From DATJLY01 sp963729295 (lineage in GTDB: Bacteria; Pseudomonadota; Alphaproteobacteria; ATCC43930; CGMCC-115725), in NCBI GenBank assembly GCA_963729295.1, contig CAVSNJ010000021.1, positions 94,459 to 158,458 of the forward strand: a stretch of DNA of 64,000 nt, given 5' to 3'. Made by a program: the position numbers and the translations under genes. Below the pieces are notes generated by a model. That model was given only the letters and a program-made list of their open reading frames with translations. It did not search any database and had not been told where the DNA came from. Below, piece after piece: positions 28,559 to 36,875 of this stretch (positions are counted from its first letter, which is position 1; each line of letters begins with the position of its first letter).

Positions 28559-29650
28559 TTATTCGGGAAAGAGAGTGGGCAATATCGTGCGGACAATCGT
28601 CATGTATCGATCGATTTCCTGCGCAGAAAGCTCCTCTTTCCATTTGTTCGCGGAGACCATCGGTTCCCGATAGAGGCTGAAATATCCCTCATGTCGCGCC
28701 GGCTTTGTGCTCGCCTCGACGAATTGAGAGACGGCGGCGTCCCAAGGAAACCCGGCAAACTCGACAATCTCCCGCGCCCGCTCGAGCGGACTGGTGCAGA
28801 GCTCTTCATATCTGACGATGGAGACGTTCGCTAGCGCCGCGACATCCTCGAGCAGCTTCGCGTGCGCGAAGGCCCAGCCATGGACCCACTGATCGAGCAA
28901 AGGCAGGCTTTCGTAATCCTTCCGACTGAAGCCCAACTCGCGTGCCCGGGACGTTTCGGTGACATAGGGGCCGAACATGGTTCCCACCCCCATGGTCCTG
29001 ACATTGAACCCGCGCTTCAGGGAGGCAAGTTGGCCACAGGGGTGTCGGATGATCACGATCGTGCGGCTCGCAGGCAAAGCGCGAGCAAGAAGGGCGCCGG
29101 CTCCGAGCAGGCTGAGGGATTTGAGCACATACTTCAGACCCGGCGCGTCGCCCCGGACGCAATCCGGTATGGCCACTTGGCGCGGCCATCGCGCACGAGG
29201 CGCAATGGCTTCGACAGCGCGCAGACCGTAAACGAGCGCGCGCCGAGTCAGCACTGCGGGAACACTCTGGAACGGCTTGGCGAAAACGGGCCGCGTGCCG
29301 GAAGCCTTGATCTGCCGAACGCCTACGAGGAGAGCGACATAATTTCGCACCGCATCCTCGTACTTCGGCACGTCTTCGGCCGGACAGTGCGGCGGAAATC
29401 CAACCGGCGGCAAGACCGCATCCGGTTCGTGCCGATAGAGTACCATGGGGTGGCTGTCGAATATCTTGCCGAGCCAACTCGTTCCAGAACGAGGAGCGCC
29501 AAGTATAAAAACCAGGTTGGACCCGTCAGATCGAACCTCGCTTACTGCGGAGGCTGCCGAGGCAGGAGCGTAATTAAGGGAAGATCGAATTGCGTCACGC
29601 GAGTTTTCATGTCTGGCAAGGGAGTTCCGGATATGAATAGGCACCGACAA
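28559..29650 (-). CDS. Sulfotransferase domain protein
   Basis: A 363-residue protein with a central PAPS-binding P-loop (VFILGAPRSGTSWLGKIFD, near residue 47) and the 3'-phosphate segment RTIVIIRHPCGQLASLKRGF near residue 190. IVRYEELCTSPLERAREI matches the late family motif, and KPARHEGYFSLYREP follows. The N-terminal 45 residues are variable and rich in Ser/Arg. The start at 29650 is TTG, the only start-like codon before the P-loop that gives a reasonable length. It is the first gene of the operon with the deacetylase, methyltransferases and the Tat protein. Together with the first sulfotransferase it points to a sulfated polysaccharide or sulfated glycolipid. Confidence 0.82.
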   Translation of the reverse strand: MSVPIHIRNSLARHENSRDAIRSSLNYAPASAASAVSEVRSDGSNLVFILGAPRSGTSWLGKIFDSHPMVLYRHEPDAVLPPVGFPPHCPAEDVPKYEDAVRNYVALLVGVRQIKASGTRPVFAKPFQSVPAVLTRRALVYGLRAVEAIAPRARWPRQVAIPDCVRGDAPGLKYVLKSLSLLGAGALLARALPASRTIVIIRHPCGQLASLKRGFNVRTMGVGTMFGPYVTETSRARELGFSRKDYESLPLLDQWVHGWAFAHAKLLEDVAALANVSIVRYEELCTSPLERAREIVEFAGFPWDAAVSQFVEASTKPARHEGYFSLYREPMVSANKWKEELSAQEIDRYMTIVRTILPTLFPE

Positions 29651-29974
29651 CTTCCATCAAGATGGCCGCGAACCCGACCTGATCGCGTTCATTGTTGCAC
29701 CGGCGTGAAAAGAAAGCTATCTAGCCTAGAAGAGGTTAACAGGACGAATAGCGTGTGGATAACAAGCGTGCCGCCGGCCGCCCGGGTTTCATGTCGAATT
29801 GGGTGAGGCATGGCAGGCGCTGCGAGGTTACTTAGCGAGATATAAGTTTCTTTTAGTGTGACCTATGTTTGCAGGGGTGCAATTCCCGGCTGCTCTTCGG
29901 ATCGTGCGTCCGGGGCAGTTTGGTGGTTACACTTCCGCTCCACGTTTCGATCTGCTCGTTCGAGGGTGTATGGC
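29651..29974. other. Divergent intergenic region, weak promoter elements only
   Basis: This AT-richer stretch separates the leftward sulfotransferase operon from the rightward decarboxylase-like gene. TATAAG at 29841-29846 could serve as a rightward -10 box, but no good -35 box is visible. No gene or terminator hairpin is recognised. Confidence 0.35.
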
Positions 29975-30683
29975 ATGAGATCCCTGGCGTGGGTGCAGGT
30001 TGCCGTCCTTGCGTGCTGCATCTGGGCTTTGGCCGAGCTTGCGGGCGAACTTCCCTTTCCCTTCTCCCCTCATCAAGCCGTTCTTGCCGCCGCGCATTCG
30101 GTGGCCGACCGACCAGGTCGAGCTTTGGGTTGAAAGGGACGACATTCCATCGGATTTCCGGGATTTCTTCGCGCGCACCCCAACCGCAAGATTTCCTCCG
30201 GCCCCAACTGGGTTTCGCCAGCCGACGGTATCGCCGGTTCGGTTTTGCACTATAACGGAAAAAGCTACTTCGTGGTGAACCTGACTTTCTGGGGACGTTC
30301 ACGTCATCCGATCACCCATTGCAGGTGTCGTCACGGACATCGAGAATGACGGTAGCCGCACAGTTCGGGACAAGGAGACGCCGGAGCAAGCGATCGAAGA
30401 CGTATACGAGCGCGGTAAGGACGCGCCGGTGCAGAAGGTCATAACGATCCGATCGGAAATCGGGGACGTTGAAGTCCGGATGATCACGAGCTATTGGGCG
30501 TCGCGATTGAGGGTCTGGGTCCGAGCGGGGCAAAAAATCTCCAAGGGCGAGCGTATCGGCCGGATCTTGGCAGGAAGCACGGCAGTTTTCGAAGTTCCTG
30601 GCGACTTCGACTTCATTCCGAAGCCGGGCGTTCAGGTCGAGGGCGGCACTTCGATCATCTACGTCGAAAGTCCGGTACAATGA
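29975..30683 (+). pseudogene. Phosphatidylserine decarboxylase-like proenzyme, frameshifted
   Basis: Joining four frames (breaks near 30127, 30178 and 30293) gives a product of about 236 residues of the PSD family, short archaeal/bacterial type. It has an N-terminal hydrophobic stretch (VQVAVLACCIWALAELAG), then DFRDFFARTPNRKI, the family block VSPADGIAGSVLH with the catalytic Asp, and DVHVIRSPIAGVVTDIEND with the catalytic His. The C-terminus has the G-S-T cleavage site in GERIGRILAGSTAVF, where autocatalytic splitting leaves a pyruvoyl group. So the three triad residues are retained. Family members decarboxylate phosphatidylserine or related head groups. In an exopolysaccharide locus the substrate may be another lipid or peptide. 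Its TGA overlaps the ATG of the next small gene by four bases. Confidence 0.65.
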
Positions 30684-30893
30684 AAAGGCTCATCTGGGAC
30701 CGACGAACGGTTTTCCTGGTGGTTCGTCGGGGCCTTTACCTTCGTGACGGCGTCGATCCTGGTAATCGACTTCGTTTGGCGATTTGTCACGATGCCGATC
30801 AAGCGGTTCGCTGTCTATGCCATCCTGATCGACTTGGTGATAGGAGCGTTTGCCATCATGGGTGGTCGATGGTGGTCATCGTCCCAGCGATGA
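30680..30893 (+). pseudogene. Small two-helix membrane protein, frameshifted
   Basis: The ATG at 30680 overlaps the TGA of the decarboxylase-like gene (ATGA). The first 11 codons read MKRLIWDRRTV. At a run of T near 30712 the meaningful frame changes to FSWWFVGAFTFVTASILVIDF, then VYAILIDLVIGAFAIMG, two clear membrane helices, ending in GGRWWSSSQR at the TGA at 30891. About 70 residues. No family is recognised. Coupling to the decarboxylase-like gene suggests a membrane partner. Confidence 0.45.
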
Positions 30894-30966
30894 CGTTAGC
30901 TCACCGCCCCTGACGATCTGTCCTCTTCGGCACTTCCGTAAGCGCGTTTTTGGGCGTCCAGCTTTG

Positions 30967-32454
30967 TCAGCCTCGCGACGGTCTCGCGAGTCCCAGAAGC
31001 TCCCGCGCGACCGGGCGCATGAAGGCAAGTGTATAGGCGCCATAGACGATCATCCCCGCAGCTACGAGGACCAGCAATTCCGCGAGTGTCTGGAGCCTCC
31101 CGGCCAACATGGCGTCGAGTGAACGTACCGCCGCGAACATGATGAGCGCCCCCGTTAGAGGTGCCAGGAGCGGGCTCAAGAGGTGAACGGTTGTCGTGCC
31201 CGATACCTGAGCTGCCCGTCGGGCAGCCGATAGCAGCTGAATCGGATAGGCGACAAGCCACGCCCCACACACTCCGATCAAGCCCCAGTGCGAGCCGATG
31301 AGAAAGGCCACCACGAACAGAATCGTGTTGAATGTCGTGTTGCGCAAGCTTGCCGCGAACTCCCCCATTCCCATTAGAAACGACGGAATGATGAGCCTGA
31401 TGGGACGGAGCGCCATCGCCACGGCGAGGATCGCAACGGGAGTGGCAGCGGCGCTCCACTTCGGGCCGAGCGCGACGGAGACCGCTTGTGGCGACACCGC
31501 TGCAATTCCGAACAGGACCGGGAAAGACAGGAACCCAAGAAGCCGCGCCGTCTTACGCAAGTAGCCGACCGCGAGGGACCGGTCATGTTGCACGAGGGAG
31601 AATGCAGGCAGCGCGACGGGCCGGACGGTGACGGAGAATTTCTCCACGGGCAAAGCCGCCAGATTGCGGCTGACGTAATAGATGCCGACGAGATCGGCGC
31701 TGAGCACCCGTCCAATGATGAAGACATCGGCGCTTATATAGATGTTCCACAAGAGCTGCTCGACCATCCGGATGCCGCCGAAATGGCGAAGGTAAGCAAG
31801 CCCGGCGAATGAGAAGCGGGGAGATTGAAAATATCGGGCCGCAACCCCGTAACCGATTGCCTGCAACGTGGCGACCAGTATCGGTCCCAAGATCAGGGCC
31901 CAGATCCCCGCGCCGGCCCATGCGAGGAAAAAGACGAATGCGCCGCCGAGAATCCTGGCGACCGCGTCCACGCGGGATACCGACTTAAGGTCGAGGCGCC
32001 GATCGAGGAGAGCGCGCGGCACGGCTCGAAAGCTCATCGGTATCAACTGCAGGCTCACGACCACCAGCAGGATGGTGAGCTGCGGCTCGCCATAGAACCA
32101 GGCGGCCGGGTAGGAGACGCCGCATATTAGGACGAGACAAACGGCATTGATCACCAAGACCAGCCCGAAGATATTAGGCAGCTCCGCTTCCGACAAGCTG
32201 CTCCGCTGCACGACTACGTCCATCATGGCGCCAGAGCCGGCCTCCGAGATGAAAGCTGCAATGGTCGTGGTAATCGCCACCAACCCATAAAGCTCTGGCC
32301 GGAGGAAATGCACCGTAGCCAGCGTCATGGCCCAGTTGACGAGTTGCGCGAGAAATCTGGTTGCGGTCGCCCAGCCAACCGCGCGCACCACGCCCGTTTT
32401 TAAGGAGCCGACGCCCTTCGGCAAGAAGGTGTCTGTGCCTTTATCTATGGCCAT
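30967..32454 (-). CDS. Polysaccharide flippase (Wzx/lipopolysaccharide biosynthesis family)
   Basis: A 495-residue membrane protein with about twelve to fourteen hydrophobic helices, of the MVF/MATE-like polysaccharide transporter superfamily. Characteristic pieces are VGWATATRFLAQLVNWAM at the N-terminus, ATVHFLRPELYGLVAIT, AGSGAMMDVVVQRSSLSE and a basic loop LPVEKFSVTVRPVALPAF. These match the group sometimes called Polysacc_synt_3/WzxC. It would flip the undecaprenyl-linked repeat unit to the periplasmic side. The ATG at 32454 gives a short cytoplasmic N-terminus (MAIDKGTD). It is followed upstream by two glycosyltransferase genes with a 184-base gap, so it may have its own promoter. The gene is intact. 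Confidence 0.88.
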   Translation of the reverse strand: MAIDKGTDTFLPKGVGSLKTGVVRAVGWATATRFLAQLVNWAMTLATVHFLRPELYGLVAITTTIAAFISEAGSGAMMDVVVQRSSLSEAELPNIFGLVLVINAVCLVLICGVSYPAAWFYGEPQLTILLVVVSLQLIPMSFRAVPRALLDRRLDLKSVSRVDAVARILGGAFVFFLAWAGAGIWALILGPILVATLQAIGYGVAARYFQSPRFSFAGLAYLRHFGGIRMVEQLLWNIYISADVFIIGRVLSADLVGIYYVSRNLAALPVEKFSVTVRPVALPAFSLVQHDRSLAVGYLRKTARLLGFLSFPVLFGIAAVSPQAVSVALGPKWSAAATPVAILAVAMALRPIRLIIPSFLMGMGEFAASLRNTTFNTILFVVAFLIGSHWGLIGVCGAWLVAYPIQLLSAARRAAQVSGTTTVHLLSPLLAPLTGALIMFAAVRSLDAMLAGRLQTLAELLVLVAAGMIVYGAYTLAFMRPVARELLGLARPSRG

Positions 32455-32638
32455 TCGATCGGTCAGTCGCCACCAGCCGGGCGCGCAGCCACGAACCTGC
32501 TGGATCGGTGAAGCAAGAGGTATGGCGGCTCGTCACTGGCAATGTTACGACGAATTTTGGATTGGCACGATGCCTTGGAACGATCAAGCATTTGTTTCCT
32601 CGAAGGTTCTATAAAGTACCTGCGTGATCAATGTCTGC

Positions 32639-33772
32639 TCACGCCTGCGGCAACAAGAGAGCTTCATATGCCGCGAGCATACGTTCGAGCGCGTACTCGG
32701 CGACGATCCGCTGCCGGTTGAGCGAGCCAATTGCGGCGCGTCGTTTCTCGTCGCTTGCCAATGTTGCGATGGCCTTCGCCAACCCGTCGAGGTCCATTAT
32801 TGGCACGATGAATTCGCGATTTTCCTGAGAGACTATGGACCTGACATCGCCAACGTCGACCGCCGCAACCGGCAATCCGGCGGCCATGGCTTCGAGCAGC
32901 GCATTCGGCATCTGCTCCGTATCGGAGGAGAGGCAGAATATGTCGAGTTCGTGGAGCACGGATGGCGTGACAACCACATTGCCGCGAAAGGAGACGCGCG
33001 CCGCAATGCCGAGGTCAGTGGCGAGTTTCTCCAATTTCGCGCGTTCCGCACCATCTCCCATAATGACGAGACGGAGCTGCGGCAAAGAGGTAATCAGCGA
33101 AAACGCACGGATCAGCCTGCCCACATTCTTCTCCGCCCGCAGCGGGGCGACCGTGCCAACCGTTATCGTGGCTTGGGCGGGGGCGGCACGTTTTCCGAGC
33201 CCGTCGACCGGCGCAACTTCGATCCCGTTCGGGATATAGCGCAACTTGTCCTTCGGCAAACGCCAAGTCTCCAAAGCGACGCACTCCAGCGTGCGAGATG
33301 GAACCACCACCTTCTCCGACGCTTGAAGCGCAACGCGCCGCACCAGGACTCGCCGCCAAAGTTGGCGGAATGCTTCCTCCGCGCCAAAACCCGATTCGAA
33401 GTGAATATGCCGGCGATGGCACCAGAACGTGTTCGCCAAAGCCCATTCAATCGAACCCCAATTATAGGTCAGGAGCACATCCGGGCTCGCCGCGGCGATG
33501 TAGCGGGCGCTGTGCATGATGGAGGCAACCATTCCCGTTCTTTTTCCGGCGATGAACTCGCGCTCCACGCCGCGAGAAATTCTGGCTCCCGCGCCGAAAT
33601 CGCCATCGAGTGCGACAATCGTGTGGCGGCACCGCGAACCCAAGTAATTGATTACACGCACGATTCTGAGTGGGACGCCCCCGATTCCGAAGCTCGGAAA
33701 CACGTGAAGAAAGTGAACGCTCGCCGCCTTGGCCCGCGAGGCATCCCGTTGGAAGCTACAGTTGATACTCAT
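32639..33772 (-). CDS. Glycosyltransferase family 4 protein
   Basis: A 377-residue GT-B glycosyltransferase. The N-terminal domain has VHFLHVFPSFGIGGVPLRI, recalling the XrtA-associated transferase start. The donor-binding C-terminal domain has RYIPNGIEV, VGTVAPLRAEKNVGRLI, DIFCLSSDTEQMPNALLEAM and GLPVAAVDVGDV, the standard GT4 nucleotide-sugar motifs including the E-x7-E pattern. The ATG at 33772 is used because it overlaps the upstream gene's TGA by four bases (ATGA) and is followed by MSINCS; the frame is open further upstream only as a shadow of that gene. It is co-transcribed with the preceding glycosyltransferase. Donor and linkage are unknown. Confidence 0.88.
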   Translation of the reverse strand: MSINCSFQRDASRAKAASVHFLHVFPSFGIGGVPLRIVRVINYLGSRCRHTIVALDGDFGAGARISRGVEREFIAGKRTGMVASIMHSARYIAAASPDVLLTYNWGSIEWALANTFWCHRRHIHFESGFGAEEAFRQLWRRVLVRRVALQASEKVVVPSRTLECVALETWRLPKDKLRYIPNGIEVAPVDGLGKRAAPAQATITVGTVAPLRAEKNVGRLIRAFSLITSLPQLRLVIMGDGAERAKLEKLATDLGIAARVSFRGNVVVTPSVLHELDIFCLSSDTEQMPNALLEAMAAGLPVAAVDVGDVRSIVSQENREFIVPIMDLDGLAKAIATLASDEKRRAAIGSLNRQRIVAEYALERMLAAYEALLLPQA

Positions 33773-34965
33773 TGCGCGTCGGCGGAGGCGGTTCGCCGAT
33801 CGCCAAGGACGCCCCGGAACAACTTCAGTTGTCCTTGGGTTGTCGCATCCCAACTGAACTGCTCTGCATAGACGCGTACCGCCGCTCTATCCGTCTTTCG
33901 CTGCAAAAGGCGCGTGATCGCTTCGGCAAGTGCGACGGGCGTGCGCGCATCGACCAGTTCGCCAGCAATCGGTGAGGTGATAACCTCCGGCGTGCCACCC
34001 ACGCGCGTGGCGACGCAGGGCGTGCCGCACGCCATTGCCTCGAGGAGAACATTCGCCCACCCCTCGCGGCTCGAGGCGAGCACCAGAATGTCAGCGGCCG
34101 TGTAGATTTCCGGCAATGCCTCTTGTGGCAGCCGGCCCAGAAACCGGACGCGACGCGATACGCCCTCCTGCGCCGCGAGGGCCCGTAGTGCTGCCTCCTC
34201 GGGCCCGCTGCCGACAATGAGCAGCTCGAGGCCGGGGAGCCGTGCCAAAGCCAGGATCACGAGATCGTGCCCTTTAAGCTCCACCAGGTTACCCACCGAA
34301 AGCAGGGTGATATTTGCGAGCGCGAGCCGGTCTCGTGCCTCCTGGCGCGGCACAGGGCGAAACCGCTGAAGGTCCACGCCATTGCGTAGCACCGTAATTT
34401 TTTCCGCGGGCACATCGAGGGCGACAAGCGCGTCTTTGAGCGCGGCGCATACCGTAATGACAGCAGCAGCGCGACCTGCTGCCCATTGGATCATGTGTCG
34501 GGGGAATCGATATTGGGCGATAAGATTAATATCCGTTCCGCGCGCCGTTATTACGGTCGGGCAGTTGAAGGCCGATCCGAGTAGCGCAGCGGCAACGCCG
34601 TCGGGATAAAAATAATGCGCATCGATCAAGTCAACCGAGCCGCCGCTTTCCACGAGACGACGCAGTACCGGTTTTGCCGCGGCATACATGAGAAAGGGCG
34701 CTATGCCCATACCGACCTTCGGCAAAAGGGGGAAGCGGGGGTGATACACGGGGATGCCGCCACGCGTCTCGTACTTCAAGATCCGCGCAAACTCACCGTA
34801 CCTTCCGAAGGCTCTGCTGCCCAGCGGAAACCAGGGGCAAGGAGCGACGACCTGCAGCGACACTCCCTCTGTCCGCGCCAATTCACGGATGCGGCTCTCG
34901 ACGAAAATACCGTGAGTTGTTTGAACATTGTTCGGGTAAAGTGAAGTAAACGTCAATATTCGCAT
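33769..34965 (-). CDS. Glycosyltransferase family 4 protein
   Basis: A 398-residue cytoplasmic GT-B enzyme. It opens with MRILTFTSLYPNNVQTTHGIF, where the NxxxxxHGxFV pattern is typical of a bacterial GT4 group in exopolysaccharide clusters. VDLIDAHYFYPDGVAAALL and TARGTDINLIAQY are acceptor-side motifs. The C-terminal domain has VLRNGVDLQRFRPV, LLSVGNLVELKGHDLVI, ILVLASSREGWANVLLEAM and GTPCVATRVGGTPEVI. The gene is intact and starts with ATG at 34965. Its TGA overlaps the start of the following glycosyltransferase. The first XrtA-EpsI fusion ends 155 bases upstream. It most likely adds one sugar to the lipid-linked repeat unit. Confidence 0.9.
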   Translation of the reverse strand: MRILTFTSLYPNNVQTTHGIFVESRIRELARTEGVSLQVVAPCPWFPLGSRAFGRYGEFARILKYETRGGIPVYHPRFPLLPKVGMGIAPFLMYAAAKPVLRRLVESGGSVDLIDAHYFYPDGVAAALLGSAFNCPTVITARGTDINLIAQYRFPRHMIQWAAGRAAAVITVCAALKDALVALDVPAEKITVLRNGVDLQRFRPVPRQEARDRLALANITLLSVGNLVELKGHDLVILALARLPGLELLIVGSGPEEAALRALAAQEGVSRRVRFLGRLPQEALPEIYTAADILVLASSREGWANVLLEAMACGTPCVATRVGGTPEVITSPIAGELVDARTPVALAEAITRLLQRKTDRAAVRVYAEQFSWDATTQGQLKLFRGVLGDRRTASADAQ

Positions 34966-35120
34966 GGCGAAGCTGTCGCGGGGTTCGGGGAATCGTCGCC
35001 GAAATACGCGCGGGCGCGCTTCGCGCCACGGTCCGTCGCGCCATCAACTCCCGTGTATGGTTCCGCGAAAGTGTGCGAGCTGCTTATAACCCTGGACATC
35101 GTTCGTTAGATTTTGGCGGT

Positions 35121-36677
35121 TCACTGTCCAAGGGAGTCTACGTAAGTTTTTACAGGTTCCATCACGGCAAGAAAATTCCGGAGCACGTTCCGCGGATTGT
35201 CTGTACTTGTTTCGTCAATAGCGAACGCAAAAAAAGCTTCGACACGATCAGAACGGCCGAAAAGATCTCGCAGTTGAACCAGTCTCGCCGCCAGGGGCGC
35301 GGCGACCAGGCGACCGTCGACCAGATAGAAGGACCAGACCAGCAATCGGCGCTCGCCTTCCGCGATCCGCTCTTCAGTGACGGCTTCTGGTTGATTGTTG
35401 ATGCGTATCAACTCGATCGATCGAGATACGACAGCCCAGCGCTCTGTATCGGCAATTCGATTGGAAGAGCGAACAAGGTAGTTGCCTGACGGCGAGGATT
35501 TATACACTGCCACGAATCGGCCGACAACGTCGGAACCATCGCCAAAATCGGTGCGGAACAGCCGATCCGCCCCATGCACGACCGGTTCCCAATCTAGTCG
35601 CTTTTTAGCAAGTGGGTGCCACGGCGAAGTGACCGCGGGCTCGCTCGCGTCGGCAAAATCAATGTTCGGAGTGCCGTAGCCTCGCCACTCAATGTACGCG
35701 GGTCCGCTTGCGGAGACAGTGATTCCAAGAACTCCTGCGAGCGCCATGCGGGTCCAGCGCGGCGTCTCATTCGAACGCGGCTCACCCGAGCGCGGCAGTG
35801 ACCTCGCAACAACCGGCTTGCGATCTTCCGCAAATGTGAAGCCGATGGCCATAAGGAGCAAAGTCACAAGGGAAAAAAATCCCCAACCGTAGATGACGTG
35901 GTCCGCTTCGACGGCTGCAGCATTGCCGGAAATCTCACCAAGCTCGATTGTTCCAAAAACGCGGATGCCATTAGCAATAATTGGGACAACGACGCAGAGG
36001 GCGAGAAAGGCGAACCATCGCCAGATCGATCTATACATTAGAGCGGCGAAAAACACCCCGAACGCGAGCGAGGCTATGAGGAAACGAATACCGGCGCAGG
36101 CCTCGGCGACCCGGTACCAGCCCGACGGTACCTCAATGAGAGTGCCATCCCAGTAAACGGGAGTACCGACCAGCTGCAAACCTTGAACGGCGAGCGTTGC
36201 CGTTACATGTTGCAGCGAAGGTACGAGGAAATATCCAGTGGGGACTAGAAAGAACAGATAAAGAAACGGAACCAGCAATCCGCGATAAGCCCGCCAACCC
36301 AAAATATTCAGCGCAACGACCTGGAACATCGTCATAATTGTGAGCTGTTCCAGTTCGACAACACTGAGATTCTTGGCGACAATCCAAAGGAGCGTCAGCG
36401 GTCCGAGCAATATCAGCGGCAACACACTGGGTTTTGGCAACATCCGTTCTAAAACATCGCGGCGCTGCCATATCAAATAGGCGGAAACTGGGGCTATCAA
36501 AAAGCAATGATTATAGGCAGTAGTCCCAGTCCAGGTGTCATAAGCTGAGCGGGCCTCAGGCCAGAACAGCGCGATCAACGCCGCCGCAGCCAGTCCGAGG
36601 AGGGCCGCCGCAGAAAGCCAGGCTCCGCGCGAGGTCGCCCGCAGCAGAGGATCAGGTTGGACATCCGGAATGATCAT
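35121..36677 (-). CDS. xrtA: Exosortase A fused to an EpsI domain, copy 1
   Basis: A 518-residue inner-membrane protein. Residues 1 to about 290 are the exosortase: eight or so hydrophobic helices, NHCFLIAPVSAYLIW, PFLYLFFLVPTGYFLVP, and the three active-site residues Cys194 (AEACAGIRFL), Arg239 (ANGIRVFG) and His260 (EADHVIYGW). Exosortases cleave and anchor proteins carrying a C-terminal PEP-type signal. Residues from about 330 on are a periplasmic EpsI/DUF3485 domain (VAVYKSSPSGNYLVRSSN, LLVWSFYLVDGRLV), often a separate gene or fused as here. The ATG at 36677 fits the family. It is intact, less GC-rich than the second copy at 40409-41935, and stands directly left of the composition change near 36.88 kb. 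Confidence 0.93.
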   Translation of the reverse strand: MIIPDVQPDPLLRATSRGAWLSAAALLGLAAAALIALFWPEARSAYDTWTGTTAYNHCFLIAPVSAYLIWQRRDVLERMLPKPSVLPLILLGPLTLLWIVAKNLSVVELEQLTIMTMFQVVALNILGWRAYRGLLVPFLYLFFLVPTGYFLVPSLQHVTATLAVQGLQLVGTPVYWDGTLIEVPSGWYRVAEACAGIRFLIASLAFGVFFAALMYRSIWRWFAFLALCVVVPIIANGIRVFGTIELGEISGNAAAVEADHVIYGWGFFSLVTLLLMAIGFTFAEDRKPVVARSLPRSGEPRSNETPRWTRMALAGVLGITVSASGPAYIEWRGYGTPNIDFADASEPAVTSPWHPLAKKRLDWEPVVHGADRLFRTDFGDGSDVVGRFVAVYKSSPSGNYLVRSSNRIADTERWAVVSRSIELIRINNQPEAVTEERIAEGERRLLVWSFYLVDGRLVAAPLAARLVQLRDLFGRSDRVEAFFAFAIDETSTDNPRNVLRNFLAVMEPVKTYVDSLGQ

Positions 36678-36875
36678 CGGTCAATACGCCGTTGATTTCC
36701 TTAATGCTCTATTAATTTCGTGCAAATCGACGCGCTCGGACGGCGAACTGATTATCTTGTCAAGCGACTGGAAGTTCTACGTAAAATTCGCCGCACTCGT
36801 TCACGAGCATGATACCCGGGGGTTCGCGGCCGCCTCCTACGATGGTTCGAGTGTCTGCGCGGCGCCGTCGCTAGC

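Noticed and set aside
34966..35120. A short frame after the first exosortase.
   Set aside because: No start with ribosome site and no conserved pattern; treated as spacer.
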